Source: CAYMSF01 sp964392985 (GTDB lineage Bacteria > Verrucomicrobiota > Lentisphaeria > Victivallales > Victivallaceae). Taken from it: a DNA stretch of 64,000 nt. The position numbers and the translations under genes were made by a program. The notes below the pieces were generated by a model. It was not told the DNA's origin. It searched no databases and saw only the letters and a list, made by a program, of their open reading frames with translations. The stretch covers positions 20,554 to 84,553 of the forward strand of contig CAYMSF010000010.1 in assembly GCA_964392985.1 (NCBI GenBank). The letters run 5' to 3'. Position 1 is the stretch's first letter. Every line of letters begins with the position of its first letter. Below are positions 55,064 through 64,000 of this stretch, in pieces.

Positions 55064-55467
55064 AATTCCCCCTTGTGAAGATGTTGTTTTTTCCTCAATA
55101 AACGCCTAATGCTCCTTATCGCCGAAGCACAATATAATATAGCATCCAAAGCGAGTAAATTCAAGCTTGTATTGTGTCTGAAATTGAAGTAAAACAGGGG
55201 TAATTATTAGCGTTGATTTATTTGTGGAATCACAAAATGTGTTCCCTGAAAATGTATGGATGCCGTTAGTCATTTTACTTTTACAAAGTTTAACAGCAAC
55301 ATTCATCAACATAGAGGACATTTGTTGGCATACGCCATTTTTTTCCGTCTGGATGCCGTAAAAAAACAACAAATAGAGAATGAAACAGAAACGAATTTAA
55401 AAACGTCACGTTGGTATGAGTAATGTATTGTTTCTTCTTGTCTTCAACTAGAATATATTTTTATAAT
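55064..55467. other. 404-base gap without a convincing gene
   Basis: The stretch is AT-rich. A leftward 88-codon frame (55106-55372) encodes an odd Cys/Phe-rich sequence with no domain and no clear ribosome-binding site, and I take it for chance or a decayed fragment. No RNA gene, repeat or insertion sequence end is apparent. Confidence 0.4.
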
Positions 55468-56055
55468 TTACTTTTTCAACGTCTGTATTTTTTCTTCAAT
55501 AAAATTTACAAACTTTAAATTGTATAGCATCACATCACCTAATTTATCGTATATTTCAATGGGTAACTTGCGCCGATGTTCATCATTTTCTAACTCATTC
55601 CTAATATGATGAATCGTAAATTCTAATAGTTTATCTCGATCTTTAATGTCAATATATACAAAATTATCTCGCAGAATGCCATCAATTTTAACATTATTTG
55701 CTTTTATTGCTTGAGAGTAAGAATTTAATATTTGTATCGTGTTTTCTATATTTTCTTCACTACCCAATACACCCTTTTCACAATATTCTTCCCGGTATGC
55801 CTTATAAATTTTTTCGTGCAATTCATATATTTTAGAATTAAGGCTGGAAAAATAATAAAGCTGTCCGTAAAGATTTATTATTTGACTGTTAATGTACTCT
55901 TGCTTCCTTTTCGAACGTTCCAACATGGATATTTTAATCCAATCTACTACCGCAACTATAGCGCCACCCACACATGCACTAAATAAACTACTATCATACA
56001 CATATTTTAAAGTATCAATTATTAAAACACATGTTTCGAAATTTTCATTGTTCAT
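55468..56055 (-). CDS. hypothetical protein with N-terminal membrane segment
   Basis: A 195-residue protein with a hydrophobic stretch at about residues 23-43 (SLFSACVGGAIVAVVDWI) and a long helical remainder (KQEYINSQIINLYGQLYYF and onwards), which would face the cytoplasm. It is markedly AT-rich compared with the core genes, a sign of transfer. It lies 140 bases downstream of the Eco57I-type methylase gene on the same strand and may belong to that module or be a separate accessory gene. No family is recognised. Confidence 0.65.
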   Translation of the reverse strand: MNNENFETCVLIIDTLKYVYDSSLFSACVGGAIVAVVDWIKISMLERSKRKQEYINSQIINLYGQLYYFSSLNSKIYELHEKIYKAYREEYCEKGVLGSEENIENTIQILNSYSQAIKANNVKIDGILRDNFVYIDIKDRDKLLEFTIHHIRNELENDEHRRKLPIEIYDKLGDVMLYNLKFVNFIEEKIQTLKK

Positions 56056-56194
56056 CTGATGATCCTTGGGTATTTAACAAGAATAATTAATATAGACATA
56101 TTGCAACAATCGCTCCAGTTTATTAATCCAAGCCTAGCAAACTCTGTGGTAACACCGCCTTGTGCTTCTCCGCAGATGGTAGTACATGCATTCC

Positions 56195-59100
56195 TTAGTC
56201 TGGGTTATTAGCGCAAACAAAAATATCTTTGTTACTATCCTTTTCCACCACACGCAATACTCCGCAACTGTTCACGTTACCCTCTAAAATTGCAATCTCC
56301 TCATTTGTCAGCCCATAAAGCTGGTAAACAAACTTGTCAATCTCCGCTTCCAGTGCCGTAGTGTCGACACTCGGATCAGTTTGCTTGGCAGTCAGAATGT
56401 GATTAACCAGTTTAATCAATGCATCTTCATGGGGCGCAAATGTGAACGGCATGGGAAACATTGCCAACTCATTCACCTTGAATTGTGGAAAAATACCCCG
56501 CTGCATTTTGCCGAACTTGTGGATGAACCAATAGGTCATAAGACGGGAATTAAGAACTGCCAGGACTAACTGTGGCTTAATCGTGATGTTTATGATGTTC
56601 ATCGAGTTTAGGTCGTTAAGCAGTGTCACCGACGTAAAACAAGCATTGATGCAATAGGGGGGCTTGGAAGGAATTTGCCTCACCAAAATGCGAGGGGCAG
56701 AGAAAAGATTAAAGTTACCTCTCGGAGCGCCCAAATTGGGTCCATATTTGAGATACTCTCCGCTCCAACCGAGAAAGTATCGACAAACGTCCCTACCATC
56801 TAAATACGTAAAGTATCCAGGCTTCTTGGAAGAGGAATGATAGACCCGTCCATCTTTCATTTCTCTTGTCTGAGGAGGCGTTCCTTTCCCGATCTCATAT
56901 GCTTTCAAGCCGGATTTTACATCCGCTATTGAATTTAGCGGTCGCGTGTCTTTCTCTATTTTTTCCATCAAACCACCTGTTTCACCAGACTTGAGGGCTT
57001 CGATATTGATGATGGCATCAGGTTGCGAGAGAAACTGCAACTTCGGTGCATCCACAATTAATTCTGGTCCGGTCGTCCATTCCAAAAGTAGCACGTGTTC
57101 AGTCCTAGAAAGAGGAATTCCCGCTTGAAAAAGGACAATGGCTGCATCCACATCAGCGCTTTCAAAAACACGGGCGTAAAAGTTGAGAATCAAGACCTTG
57201 GATTGAGACAATACGAACTGCCGCAGTTTGCGGTTGGTATTGATAGTAAGCCAATTGTTGGGAGTGATGAAACAGAGGACGCCATGCTTAGTCAAAACGC
57301 GACTGCCGGCTTCGATGAAAATAGGGTAGAGATTCACCTGATACTCTGCCAACGAATAGTTCGCGTAGTAGTAGTCTTTGGCGGTTTGGGTAATACCTTT
57401 GGTAGCACTGTTACGTGCAAAAACATATGGCGGATTGCCGATTACGATATCAAATCCGTCTTTAATGTTGAACATCCATTCAGGATCGAACCAAGGACTG
57501 CTGGCGTGCTGGTCGTACGGGTCCCATGCGGCGAGTTGGCGTGCGGATTGATTGTTCCATCCGGCATCTTCAAGAATTATGCTCATTTTGTCGCGAAGTC
57601 TTTGGTCTTCAGCTTTCAACTTGTATTTAACAGCCGGTGATTTTGCGCTGAAGAGTCGGTGTCTTACATCTTTGAGTTTCGCTTCAAGCTTTTCGACATC
57701 TTTATTGTCGAACAGGCTCATTTGTTGTTTCGGTTTTTCGATGACGATAAGGGTATTTGCTGCAACAAATTTAGTTTCCAGGTTTGGGAGTGGACGGATA
57801 TCAAAGTTGTCTCTTGCCTTGTCAGCTTTCTGATCAACAATGAGCGAAATGAAGAAACGTAATTTGCTGATCTGAGTGGCGATAGGCTGAATATCTACGC
57901 CGTAAATACAGTTTTCAATGAGATATAGTTTGCGACCGTAATCTAGTTCGTTATTATTAAACGCGGTTTCGATGTCTGCGATCAGGTTTTCCCGTATTGT
58001 GGGGTCGTCAATTTTGTTGGCTTTGTCGAGTTGCCGTTCCTGCCATTTTTGATTATTAGGGTCGAGTTTGTGCAAAATATGCACCAACTTATGCAGAATA
58101 CCCATTGGGAAAGCGCCAGAGCCACAGGCTGGGTCAAGGATTTTGCAGTTATCTATCGCTTTAATCAAGACTGTGGTTTGTTGTTCATTAAACAGGTGCT
58201 CTTTTTCGTTGTATGCCAGAAGGAATTCCAAACCGACTTCGGCATCCTCCGGCGTCATTCCAGACTCTGCTTCCAGCTTTTGTTTCAAATGTGCCTTGAG
58301 CGATTCGTCCACCATATAGTTGACGATTTCGCGCGGGGTGTAGAAACTGCCGGTCTGTTTACGGGCGGTGGTTTTGGTTTCCGGGTTGTAGCTGGCGAGG
58401 AGGTTTTCAAAGACCCTGCCGAGGAGTTCCGGGTCGAGGGCGACTTCTTCTTCAATCGGGGTATTTTCGGTAATGGTAAATTTATAATTGTTAAAAATCT
58501 CAAAGAGTCCTTTAACGCGCTCATTGCTCTTTCTTGGATCATCATAGATAGCACTAAGATCGATGGGTTTTTCTTGTACAAAAAAGAGTTCATCTGGAAC
58601 TTGAGCTTGTTTGTGCGGATTACGGGAAAAGCCGTCCATATAGAGGACTTTGCCGTTCTTATCTTCAAAATCGAGACAATCGAACAGACCGCCGTTTAGG
58701 AATGGCACACCGTCAAAGAGAGTGACTACATCCGCTTTTGAAATAGTGAAATCGGCGGAATAGCGATAGAGGTTTTTAATGCTGTAGTTTTTCTTGTTTT
58801 GTTCAAATGTTCCCTCAACGGCGAATTCGCGATCTTCGATTCTCTGATTTAAGGTTGCGAAAAAGAGGTTTTGCAGGATAGCACGGTAGTAAACGGTAGT
58901 ATCTTTGCCGTTGAATCCTTTGATGATTTTCGCTACTTCCCTTTTATCAAAGATTGTTTCCGGAATCAGGTGTTTCTCTTTGATAAACCAGATGAAGATG
59001 AGCCGGGTAAGGAGACGGATGACACTTTCGGAATTATAAACCATATCATCTTTGTCGTCATTGACATCGTTGGGGAATGACACGCTGTTTACTGCCCAGA

Positions 59101-59809
59101 AATACCAGTTGGACAAATCGCGGTAAAATCGTTTATTGAGTTCTTTAGTGTCGAGGGTTTTCTGCCAGGCATTATGCAGTTCTACAAAGTTTGTAACTGT
59201 ATAAACGCGCTTGAGTTCATCAAAGGAGAGATCGAAGAGAATTTCAATATGGGCGCGGTGCGGATTGGCTATCGCTATGTCTTTAATCAAGGTAATTTTT
59301 TTGAGGACATCTTTTTGTTCGTCTTTTTTATTCAGTCTGCGGTCGATTACGGACAGAGTAAGATTGTTGTCATGCTTGAACAGCAGCATAACCGGCATGG
59401 GAAATATTTTGTTGATTTCGCGGGTGATCTGTGCGAGTTGGGTACGGGTGTATTCCGTTTTGGTAAGTTCGAGAGCAAAGAAGAGATAGGTTTCAATGAT
59501 GGTGTCATCAACCTGTTTCGTATCAAACAGGCTGAGTTGTCCTGACACTTCGTCTTTGGTTAATTGAAACAACAGATCTACAGACTTCCATTCTTTGGTC
59601 AATGCTTTATCTGCGGAAAAGTTTTTTTCTGTGAAAGCATGACCGTAGTTGTCTTTAAATTCGGCATAGTTTTTATGCGTAAATGGAGCCTGCCGCGCGG
59701 TGTTGTAGCCCAGGGTATTAAATAGATGAATTGCGTTGCCGGTTAAAACGCCGGAACCGAAAGCTTTGATGGCGCTTGCGATTCCCTGTTTAATTTCTGT
59801 TTCAGTCAT
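56195..59809 (-). CDS. Eco57I-type restriction-modification methylase
   Basis: A 1204-residue adenine-N6 methyltransferase-type protein, cytoplasmic. Residues 1-550 form a long N-terminal part without an unambiguous nuclease motif. Next come the SAM motif ILDPACGSGAFPMGIL near residue 558 and the catalytic NPPY in DIVIGNPPYVFARN near residue 795, with an adjacent target-recognition region to the C-terminus. Eco57I-type proteins join methylation and cleavage on one chain, but cleavage cannot be seen here. ATG at 59809 has AAGGA six bases upstream; a GTG at 59860 is less likely. The helicase gene upstream ends 114 bases away on the same strand. Confidence 0.85.
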   Translation of the reverse strand: MTETEIKQGIASAIKAFGSGVLTGNAIHLFNTLGYNTARQAPFTHKNYAEFKDNYGHAFTEKNFSADKALTKEWKSVDLLFQLTKDEVSGQLSLFDTKQVDDTIIETYLFFALELTKTEYTRTQLAQITREINKIFPMPVMLLFKHDNNLTLSVIDRRLNKKDEQKDVLKKITLIKDIAIANPHRAHIEILFDLSFDELKRVYTVTNFVELHNAWQKTLDTKELNKRFYRDLSNWYFWAVNSVSFPNDVNDDKDDMVYNSESVIRLLTRLIFIWFIKEKHLIPETIFDKREVAKIIKGFNGKDTTVYYRAILQNLFFATLNQRIEDREFAVEGTFEQNKKNYSIKNLYRYSADFTISKADVVTLFDGVPFLNGGLFDCLDFEDKNGKVLYMDGFSRNPHKQAQVPDELFFVQEKPIDLSAIYDDPRKSNERVKGLFEIFNNYKFTITENTPIEEEVALDPELLGRVFENLLASYNPETKTTARKQTGSFYTPREIVNYMVDESLKAHLKQKLEAESGMTPEDAEVGLEFLLAYNEKEHLFNEQQTTVLIKAIDNCKILDPACGSGAFPMGILHKLVHILHKLDPNNQKWQERQLDKANKIDDPTIRENLIADIETAFNNNELDYGRKLYLIENCIYGVDIQPIATQISKLRFFISLIVDQKADKARDNFDIRPLPNLETKFVAANTLIVIEKPKQQMSLFDNKDVEKLEAKLKDVRHRLFSAKSPAVKYKLKAEDQRLRDKMSIILEDAGWNNQSARQLAAWDPYDQHASSPWFDPEWMFNIKDGFDIVIGNPPYVFARNSATKGITQTAKDYYYANYSLAEYQVNLYPIFIEAGSRVLTKHGVLCFITPNNWLTINTNRKLRQFVLSQSKVLILNFYARVFESADVDAAIVLFQAGIPLSRTEHVLLLEWTTGPELIVDAPKLQFLSQPDAIINIEALKSGETGGLMEKIEKDTRPLNSIADVKSGLKAYEIGKGTPPQTREMKDGRVYHSSSKKPGYFTYLDGRDVCRYFLGWSGEYLKYGPNLGAPRGNFNLFSAPRILVRQIPSKPPYCINACFTSVTLLNDLNSMNIINITIKPQLVLAVLNSRLMTYWFIHKFGKMQRGIFPQFKVNELAMFPMPFTFAPHEDALIKLVNHILTAKQTDPSVDTTALEAEIDKFVYQLYGLTNEEIAILEGNVNSCGVLRVVEKDSNKDIFVCANNPD

Positions 59810-59923
59810 ATTTATTCCTTGATTTTTGAATAGATGAAATTTCTTTAATAATATCCCCACTCATCTCGATTGCCCCAGTTTGGTATTACTTTAAGGTTAC
59901 AATTTTAATTTTCACTTTACAGT

Positions 59924-62900
59924 TTATCTTATCACGAGCCAGGTTATCAGTTCAAAATCTTCCATTTCGCTAATTTGTTTGGCTCGCGGTATTAATACCG
60001 CGCTTCGGTCGGATGTCAACTTGATATTGCTCTTCTTTTTAAAAACATGGGATATCTCGCTAACCGCCTTTTCCAGTAAATCCGAGTATTTGTCCATATT
60101 GCTGCCGTTTTGCGTGTCCTGATTGAATAATTCACAGAGTTTATCATAGGGCGTGTTCCATCCCTGACAGAGCAGACGGTAAATCTCCAATATCTGTTTA
60201 GGGTTAGTATAATTATAGCGGACAGTGCCGTCATCCCTGATATATACCAGGAAATAAGGGTTCAGCGGATTGACTTCCTGATTCCCTTCGGCAGGTTCTT
60301 TCTGCGCCAGACAGTAAATCACGCCCGGCTTGATGATCTCTTTTTCCTTGGCAGAAATCTCCCGTTCAGTTATCATCCCGGTATATTCGCCACCCGGCGC
60401 GGGAACAACGGCATAAAGACCGAGCGGAGAGTCTTTCAGTTTTTTTCGGTTGTTTTCGATAAAATTGAGTAATTCTATTCTGAAATCATCGAGAGTAAAG
60501 TCGGTCAGTGAAACTGATTCGTCCATTTCTTCCAGGTCGAGTACTTCGGTTTGCAATCTTTTCAATTGCTGGTTGCGATATTTTAAATCATCGGTGATAA
60601 GTTCCTCAAGCTGTTCAGTATTGAGAATATTATCCTCGCCAGTGGCGGTAACATCCACAAGCGCCATACGTGCCTCTACCCGTTCTTTCAGATTAATATA
60701 ATTGTCGAGATCTTTAGTTGGCCAGAAATTTACTAACTGAATGGTTTCATTCTTGCTGCCGAGGCGGTCAATACGACCGAACCGCTGAATAATCCGCACC
60801 GGATTCCAATGAATGTCATAATTGACGAGATAATCACAATCCTGCAAGTTCTGTCCTTCACTGATACAGTCAGTTGCAATGAGAATATCAATTTCTCCGG
60901 TTGGCGCAGCAATATTCAGTTTCGCCCGGTTCTTGGATTCTGGAGAAAAGTTGACGAGAATGCTGTCATAATCATTTTTACCGTATGATGTCTGAGTATG
61001 ACTGCCGCACACGAGCGCGGAATGAAGTTTTAATTCGTGTTTTATCCACTCCTTTAAATTTCCATATAAATATTGGGCAGTGTCGGCAAAAGCGGTAAAG
61101 ACAATGACTTTCCGGTTTGAAGCGTTAACGGGTTTTTGAACCTTTTTCTGAATAAGTTTCTTTAATTCGGCCAATTTCGCGTCACGTTCCGGCGTTACTG
61201 CCTTGGCGTTGTTCAATAAATCAATCAGAGCATCTTTGTCCTTGCTTAAATTAGTAACCCAGTCGGCAAGATTAAGGTCGGCAAGATTGAATTTTAATTT
61301 TTTTCCGACTTGCCATTCATCAGATTCGTCATTATCTTCCTCCTGCTCTGAATCGGCGGGGATAAAGTCTTCGAGTGTCTCTTCCTGGCTTTGGCTGTTA
61401 CATTCTCTAAATTCCCTGATTTTTGTTTCCAGGTTTTCAATTTTCTGAATTGTCCTGTCGAGTGATATTTCAAAGGATTCGATAGAACTTTCAAGCCGTT
61501 TCAAATAATTGACTTTCATCATGCCAATAAGGAAACTTTCGCGTTGGGACTGTTTAAAATTCAAGACCTGCCCGCTTGACATTGCTTCATATTTAGCCTG
61601 TTTTTCCGGCTTTACATAGGCAGATGGATTGAAAACCGATAATTTATATTCAAGAATCTGCTTGTTTAACCTGTCATAAGAAGGGAAACGCTTCTCTAGG
61701 TCAATATCAGGATAAACAGAATGCGGTTTTTCACGCCGCGGGAAACTGACAGCGGCCTCCATCTTATAAAAGTTGACAATATGTTTGCGTGAACGGGCAA
61801 TGGTGAGTTCGTCCAGTAACTTAAAAAAAGAGGAATCCAGTCTTTCCAGCAACTGCTTCATGTTCCTTTGCGGGTTTTTCTTCTGGTCTGCCCAGTTGGA
61901 AAAATGGGTCTGCGCATTTCGCAGGGTCAGGGAAATATCTTTGACACCGGAAGTTTCCAGCAGCGCATCATCGCGACCTTCAGTAATAAAGGAAATCTGG
62001 TTCCTCAAATCCCGGAGAGTATTATTCACCGGTGTTGCGGAAAGCATTAAAACTTTGGTTTTCACGCCTTTCTTTATCACCATTTCCATCAGCCATTTGG
62101 CACGATTCATTTTGACCGCACCGTCATCTCTAATTTTTTCCATGGGATTGCCACGAAAATTGTGGGACTCATCAATAACGATGAGATCATACGCACCCCA
62201 ATTAAAATTTGTCAGATCAATGCTGTTGGCACTGGAATGGCCTGTTTCACGCCCCATATCAGTATGGTACAGCACCGTGTAATTAAAACGGTCTTTTTTG
62301 AAAGGATTCAACGAATGATTCTGGCTTGCCTGATATATCGTCCAGTTCCCGGTCAGCTTTTTGGGGCAGACGACCAGGACTCGCGCATTAAGCAGTTCAA
62401 AATATTTAATTACCGCCAACGCTTCATAAGTCTTGCCCAGTCCAACACTATCGGCAATAATACATCCGTTATGCTTAATGACTTTGTTGATAGCACCCTT
62501 GACACCGTCCTGCTGAAAGTCATAGAGCATATTCCAGACTTCACTGTCATAAAAACCGGTCTTTGCATCTAGCAATCCACCTTTTTTCTGTTCATTCAGA
62601 AAGTCTTGAAAAATATGGTAAAGTGTTTTGAAGTAAATGAATTCCGGTTCATTTTCTAAATATAACTGTTCAAGATACTTTAAAACTTGCTGCTTTACAT
62701 CCTCGACCAGACCGGTCTGATCATTCCATATCTCGTCAAACCAACTTTTCAGTTCCTGACGTTCTCTGTCACTGTCAATAATCAGATTCAACTCAATATT
62801 TTTGCTACCGCCTAAACCAAGACCGTTAACCGTAAAATTTGAACTGCCAGCTAGTGCTTTTTCTATTCCTGATTCCTGCTGGACATGATAAAGTTTACCG

Positions 62901-63262
62901 TGGAGAAAATTGGGCTTTACCATGGAACGGATTTCTGTTTTATCTTTTATCCATTCGGAACATTCTTTTGCAATGTTTTTTTGAGAGAGACGGCTTGCCA
63001 GTGGAATAGTCAATTTGTTATCTTCAATTTCAAAACTCCGGGCATTTACCTTATCCGGGTCCATGGATTTTATAAAAGTCGGTTCGCCAAACAAAAACCG
63101 GAGATTTTTTATGCTATCTAAATTATTCTTTAAATGATGGTAGGCATAAATGGTGAAATAAGCAGATACGATAGATACTTCGGAATTTGCGGAAATAGCT
63201 TGTTTGAGAAAATCACCCACAGTGCCGTGAGTATGATTGTCCCTTATGGCTGAATAGGTCAT
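59924..63262 (-). CDS. PLD-nuclease/SNF2-type helicase fusion protein
   Basis: A 1112-residue protein. An N-terminal phospholipase D-like domain carries FLHGKLYHVQQ near residue 122 and AGSSNFTVNGLG, the HxK and S/N pattern of PLD nucleases. An SF2 (SNF2/HepA-type) helicase follows: Walker A DSVGLGKT near residue 272, DESH box near 364, motif III SATPVNN, motif V TDCISEGQNLQDCDY and motif VI QRFGRIDRLGS near residue 830. The region of about 630-690 is charged. ATG at 63262 is preferred to TTG at 63292. It is followed by the Eco57I-type methylase and probably forms a restriction or anti-phage module with it. DISARM systems use separate SNF2 and PLD proteins; here they are fused and drmA/drmB are absent. 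Confidence 0.85.
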   Translation of the reverse strand: MTYSAIRDNHTHGTVGDFLKQAISANSEVSIVSAYFTIYAYHHLKNNLDSIKNLRFLFGEPTFIKSMDPDKVNARSFEIEDNKLTIPLASRLSQKNIAKECSEWIKDKTEIRSMVKPNFLHGKLYHVQQESGIEKALAGSSNFTVNGLGLGGSKNIELNLIIDSDRERQELKSWFDEIWNDQTGLVEDVKQQVLKYLEQLYLENEPEFIYFKTLYHIFQDFLNEQKKGGLLDAKTGFYDSEVWNMLYDFQQDGVKGAINKVIKHNGCIIADSVGLGKTYEALAVIKYFELLNARVLVVCPKKLTGNWTIYQASQNHSLNPFKKDRFNYTVLYHTDMGRETGHSSANSIDLTNFNWGAYDLIVIDESHNFRGNPMEKIRDDGAVKMNRAKWLMEMVIKKGVKTKVLMLSATPVNNTLRDLRNQISFITEGRDDALLETSGVKDISLTLRNAQTHFSNWADQKKNPQRNMKQLLERLDSSFFKLLDELTIARSRKHIVNFYKMEAAVSFPRREKPHSVYPDIDLEKRFPSYDRLNKQILEYKLSVFNPSAYVKPEKQAKYEAMSSGQVLNFKQSQRESFLIGMMKVNYLKRLESSIESFEISLDRTIQKIENLETKIREFRECNSQSQEETLEDFIPADSEQEEDNDESDEWQVGKKLKFNLADLNLADWVTNLSKDKDALIDLLNNAKAVTPERDAKLAELKKLIQKKVQKPVNASNRKVIVFTAFADTAQYLYGNLKEWIKHELKLHSALVCGSHTQTSYGKNDYDSILVNFSPESKNRAKLNIAAPTGEIDILIATDCISEGQNLQDCDYLVNYDIHWNPVRIIQRFGRIDRLGSKNETIQLVNFWPTKDLDNYINLKERVEARMALVDVTATGEDNILNTEQLEELITDDLKYRNQQLKRLQTEVLDLEEMDESVSLTDFTLDDFRIELLNFIENNRKKLKDSPLGLYAVVPAPGGEYTGMITEREISAKEKEIIKPGVIYCLAQKEPAEGNQEVNPLNPYFLVYIRDDGTVRYNYTNPKQILEIYRLLCQGWNTPYDKLCELFNQDTQNGSNMDKYSDLLEKAVSEISHVFKKKSNIKLTSDRSAVLIPRAKQISEMEDFELITWLVIR

Positions 63263-63659
63263 TATATCAATTTCTCCTGCCACTCTCCCCAAACACTGAC
63301 GATATTGTCATTCTTTGACTCGTATCAGAGGGTAATATTTATGTTTAATAACCACTACTTGCAGGAAAATATCATTAATTATACGGATTTCAATTCCAAA
63401 ACTTTACTTTTGCATTTTTTTGAATGGCAGAATACCGGCATGACCTCATCCAAACCATGACGAAGCACTCTTTGTCAGCATTGACTTATTACGCCTGTAT
63501 CGCGGCGCTAGATAATATACGTAAATATAACGGTTCACAGCTTGCGAACTAAAATAGTTGAAGAACAACTTGCAGGTTTAAAGATTTAGAAATCGAAAAA
63601 CAATTCATTTAAGAAGCTTCGAGGAGTTATATAAATATCTAGCTTTTTATAATTTGAAC
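63263..63659. other. 397-base region between helicase and Fic-type gene
   Basis: AT-rich and mostly without coding signal. A 31-codon plus-strand frame at 63457-63552 (MTKHSLSALTYYACIAALDN onward, ending in TAA) is the only notable feature; it has no ribosome-binding site and may be a remnant. The helicase promoter presumably lies here. Confidence 0.4.
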
Positions 63660-64000
63660 TCATTTTTTATTCTTTATGAAATAGCCACCAGTTTTGGGAG
63701 CGCCAACAAAAAATATTTTATCCATTTCTCTCAGTCTGATAATATGTCTGTCAACTGTTTTAATTGGCAGTTTAGTTTTTTTAGCGATAACAGGCTTTCT
63801 GCAACCTTCATTATTAGCAATAAAATCATATACGATTTTTACTACCCCATTTACTGCCCCATTTACTACCTCGTTTGTAGTGTTTTTTCCTTCACCTTTC
63901 AGCGGTTCGCCTTGTCGTTTTTTCAATGTTGTAAGAATCTCATCAAGCATAAATTCGATAAAATGGCAACAATCAGCGGCTTTCGTACTTTGGCTGATTG
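63660..64000 (-). CDS. Fic family protein, C-terminal part (cut by window edge)
   Basis: The frame is open to the right edge and gives the last 113 residues of a larger protein. KAADCCHFIEFMLDEILTTL closely matches the region just after the Fic domain, where many Fic proteins read xxDCTxFIEFML. A winged helix follows (GCRKPVIAKKTKLPIKTVDRHIIRLREMDKIFFVG, shown by KLPIKTVDRHI and MDKIFF) and the end GGYFIKNKK. Fic enzymes transfer AMP or similar groups to proteins; the catalytic HPFxxGNGR motif would lie outside this window. It reads leftward, like the restriction-type genes beyond. Confidence 0.75.
   Translation of the reverse strand, partial: ISQSTKAADCCHFIEFMLDEILTTLKKRQGEPLKGEGKNTTNEVVNGAVNGVVKIVYDFIANNEGCRKPVIAKKTKLPIKTVDRHIIRLREMDKIFFVGAPKTGGYFIKNKK

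Noticed and set aside
55106..55372. Leftward 88-codon frame in the accessory block
   Set aside because: Composition rich in Cys and Phe and no ribosome-binding site; reported only as part of the gene-poor gap.
63457..63552. 31-codon plus-strand frame before the helicase
   Set aside because: No ribosome-binding site and no similarity that I can see; kept as a note only.

Overview
This window is a Gram-negative bacterial chromosome segment. Lipoprotein signal peptides, an LptE-like protein and a BamD-like TPR protein point to an outer membrane, and DapB plus a MurE carrying the DNPR motif point to meso-diaminopimelate peptidoglycan. Several genes (the 543-residue protein after an ABC transporter, the SPFH/P-type ATPase cluster, the large secreted glycosidase) look like those of the PVC superphylum. 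Lentisphaerota or a relative is my best guess from family resemblance only; there is no rRNA gene to test it. The sequence is a draft scaffold: 100 Ns at 6440-6539 are flanked by an identical 55-bp duplication, so the gap is probably an artefact.

Layout. 1-3921 is an AT-rich accessory block: three leftward, tightly packed genes of unknown function, the last cut by the window edge. 4205-5142 holds a CBM9-like protein and a 244-bp nested palindromic element. 5143-11057 is a leftward cluster of a LysM lipoprotein, PhoH, a 7TM-HD phosphodiesterase of the PgpH type, YbeY and a CorC/CNNM protein, linking RNA metabolism, cyclic-di-AMP turnover and ion homeostasis. 11231-16826 holds a citramalate/isopropylmalate synthase, an M48 lipoprotein protease, RsmI, an RluB-type pseudouridine synthase and a Gfo/Idh/MocA oxidoreductase. 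16835-24765 is a long leftward envelope and biosynthesis run: BamD-like, LptE-like, DapB, PurQ, a small lipoprotein, UDP-glucuronate decarboxylase, MurF and MurE. 24987-26539 is ribD plus a DUF2062 gene.

26641-33710 carries a large secreted glycosidase-like protein, MutL with a TPR protein, and a lone oligopeptide-type ABC ATPase. 33835-36979 is the glycolytic set gap, pgk, tpiA, with a clear intrinsic terminator between gap and pgk and another after tpiA. Divergent from it are rplM, rpsI and argC. 39464-49883 is the most striking core-like region: three SPFH (HflK/HflC-like) genes, a divergent P1B-type ATPase, an ABC ATPase, its permease and a conserved 543-residue protein, all on one strand. 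After it come a DUF985 cupin, guaB, a zinc-ribbon membrane protein and a bioG-bioC pair for pimeloyl-ACP synthesis, then a GNAT acetyltransferase.

54605-64000 is a second accessory block, with two unknown genes, an Eco57I-type DNA methylase/restriction protein, a PLD-nuclease/SNF2-helicase fusion and the C-terminus of a Fic-family protein. The methylase and helicase look like a two-gene restriction or anti-phage module. No tRNA, rRNA, CRISPR array or intact insertion sequence was seen.
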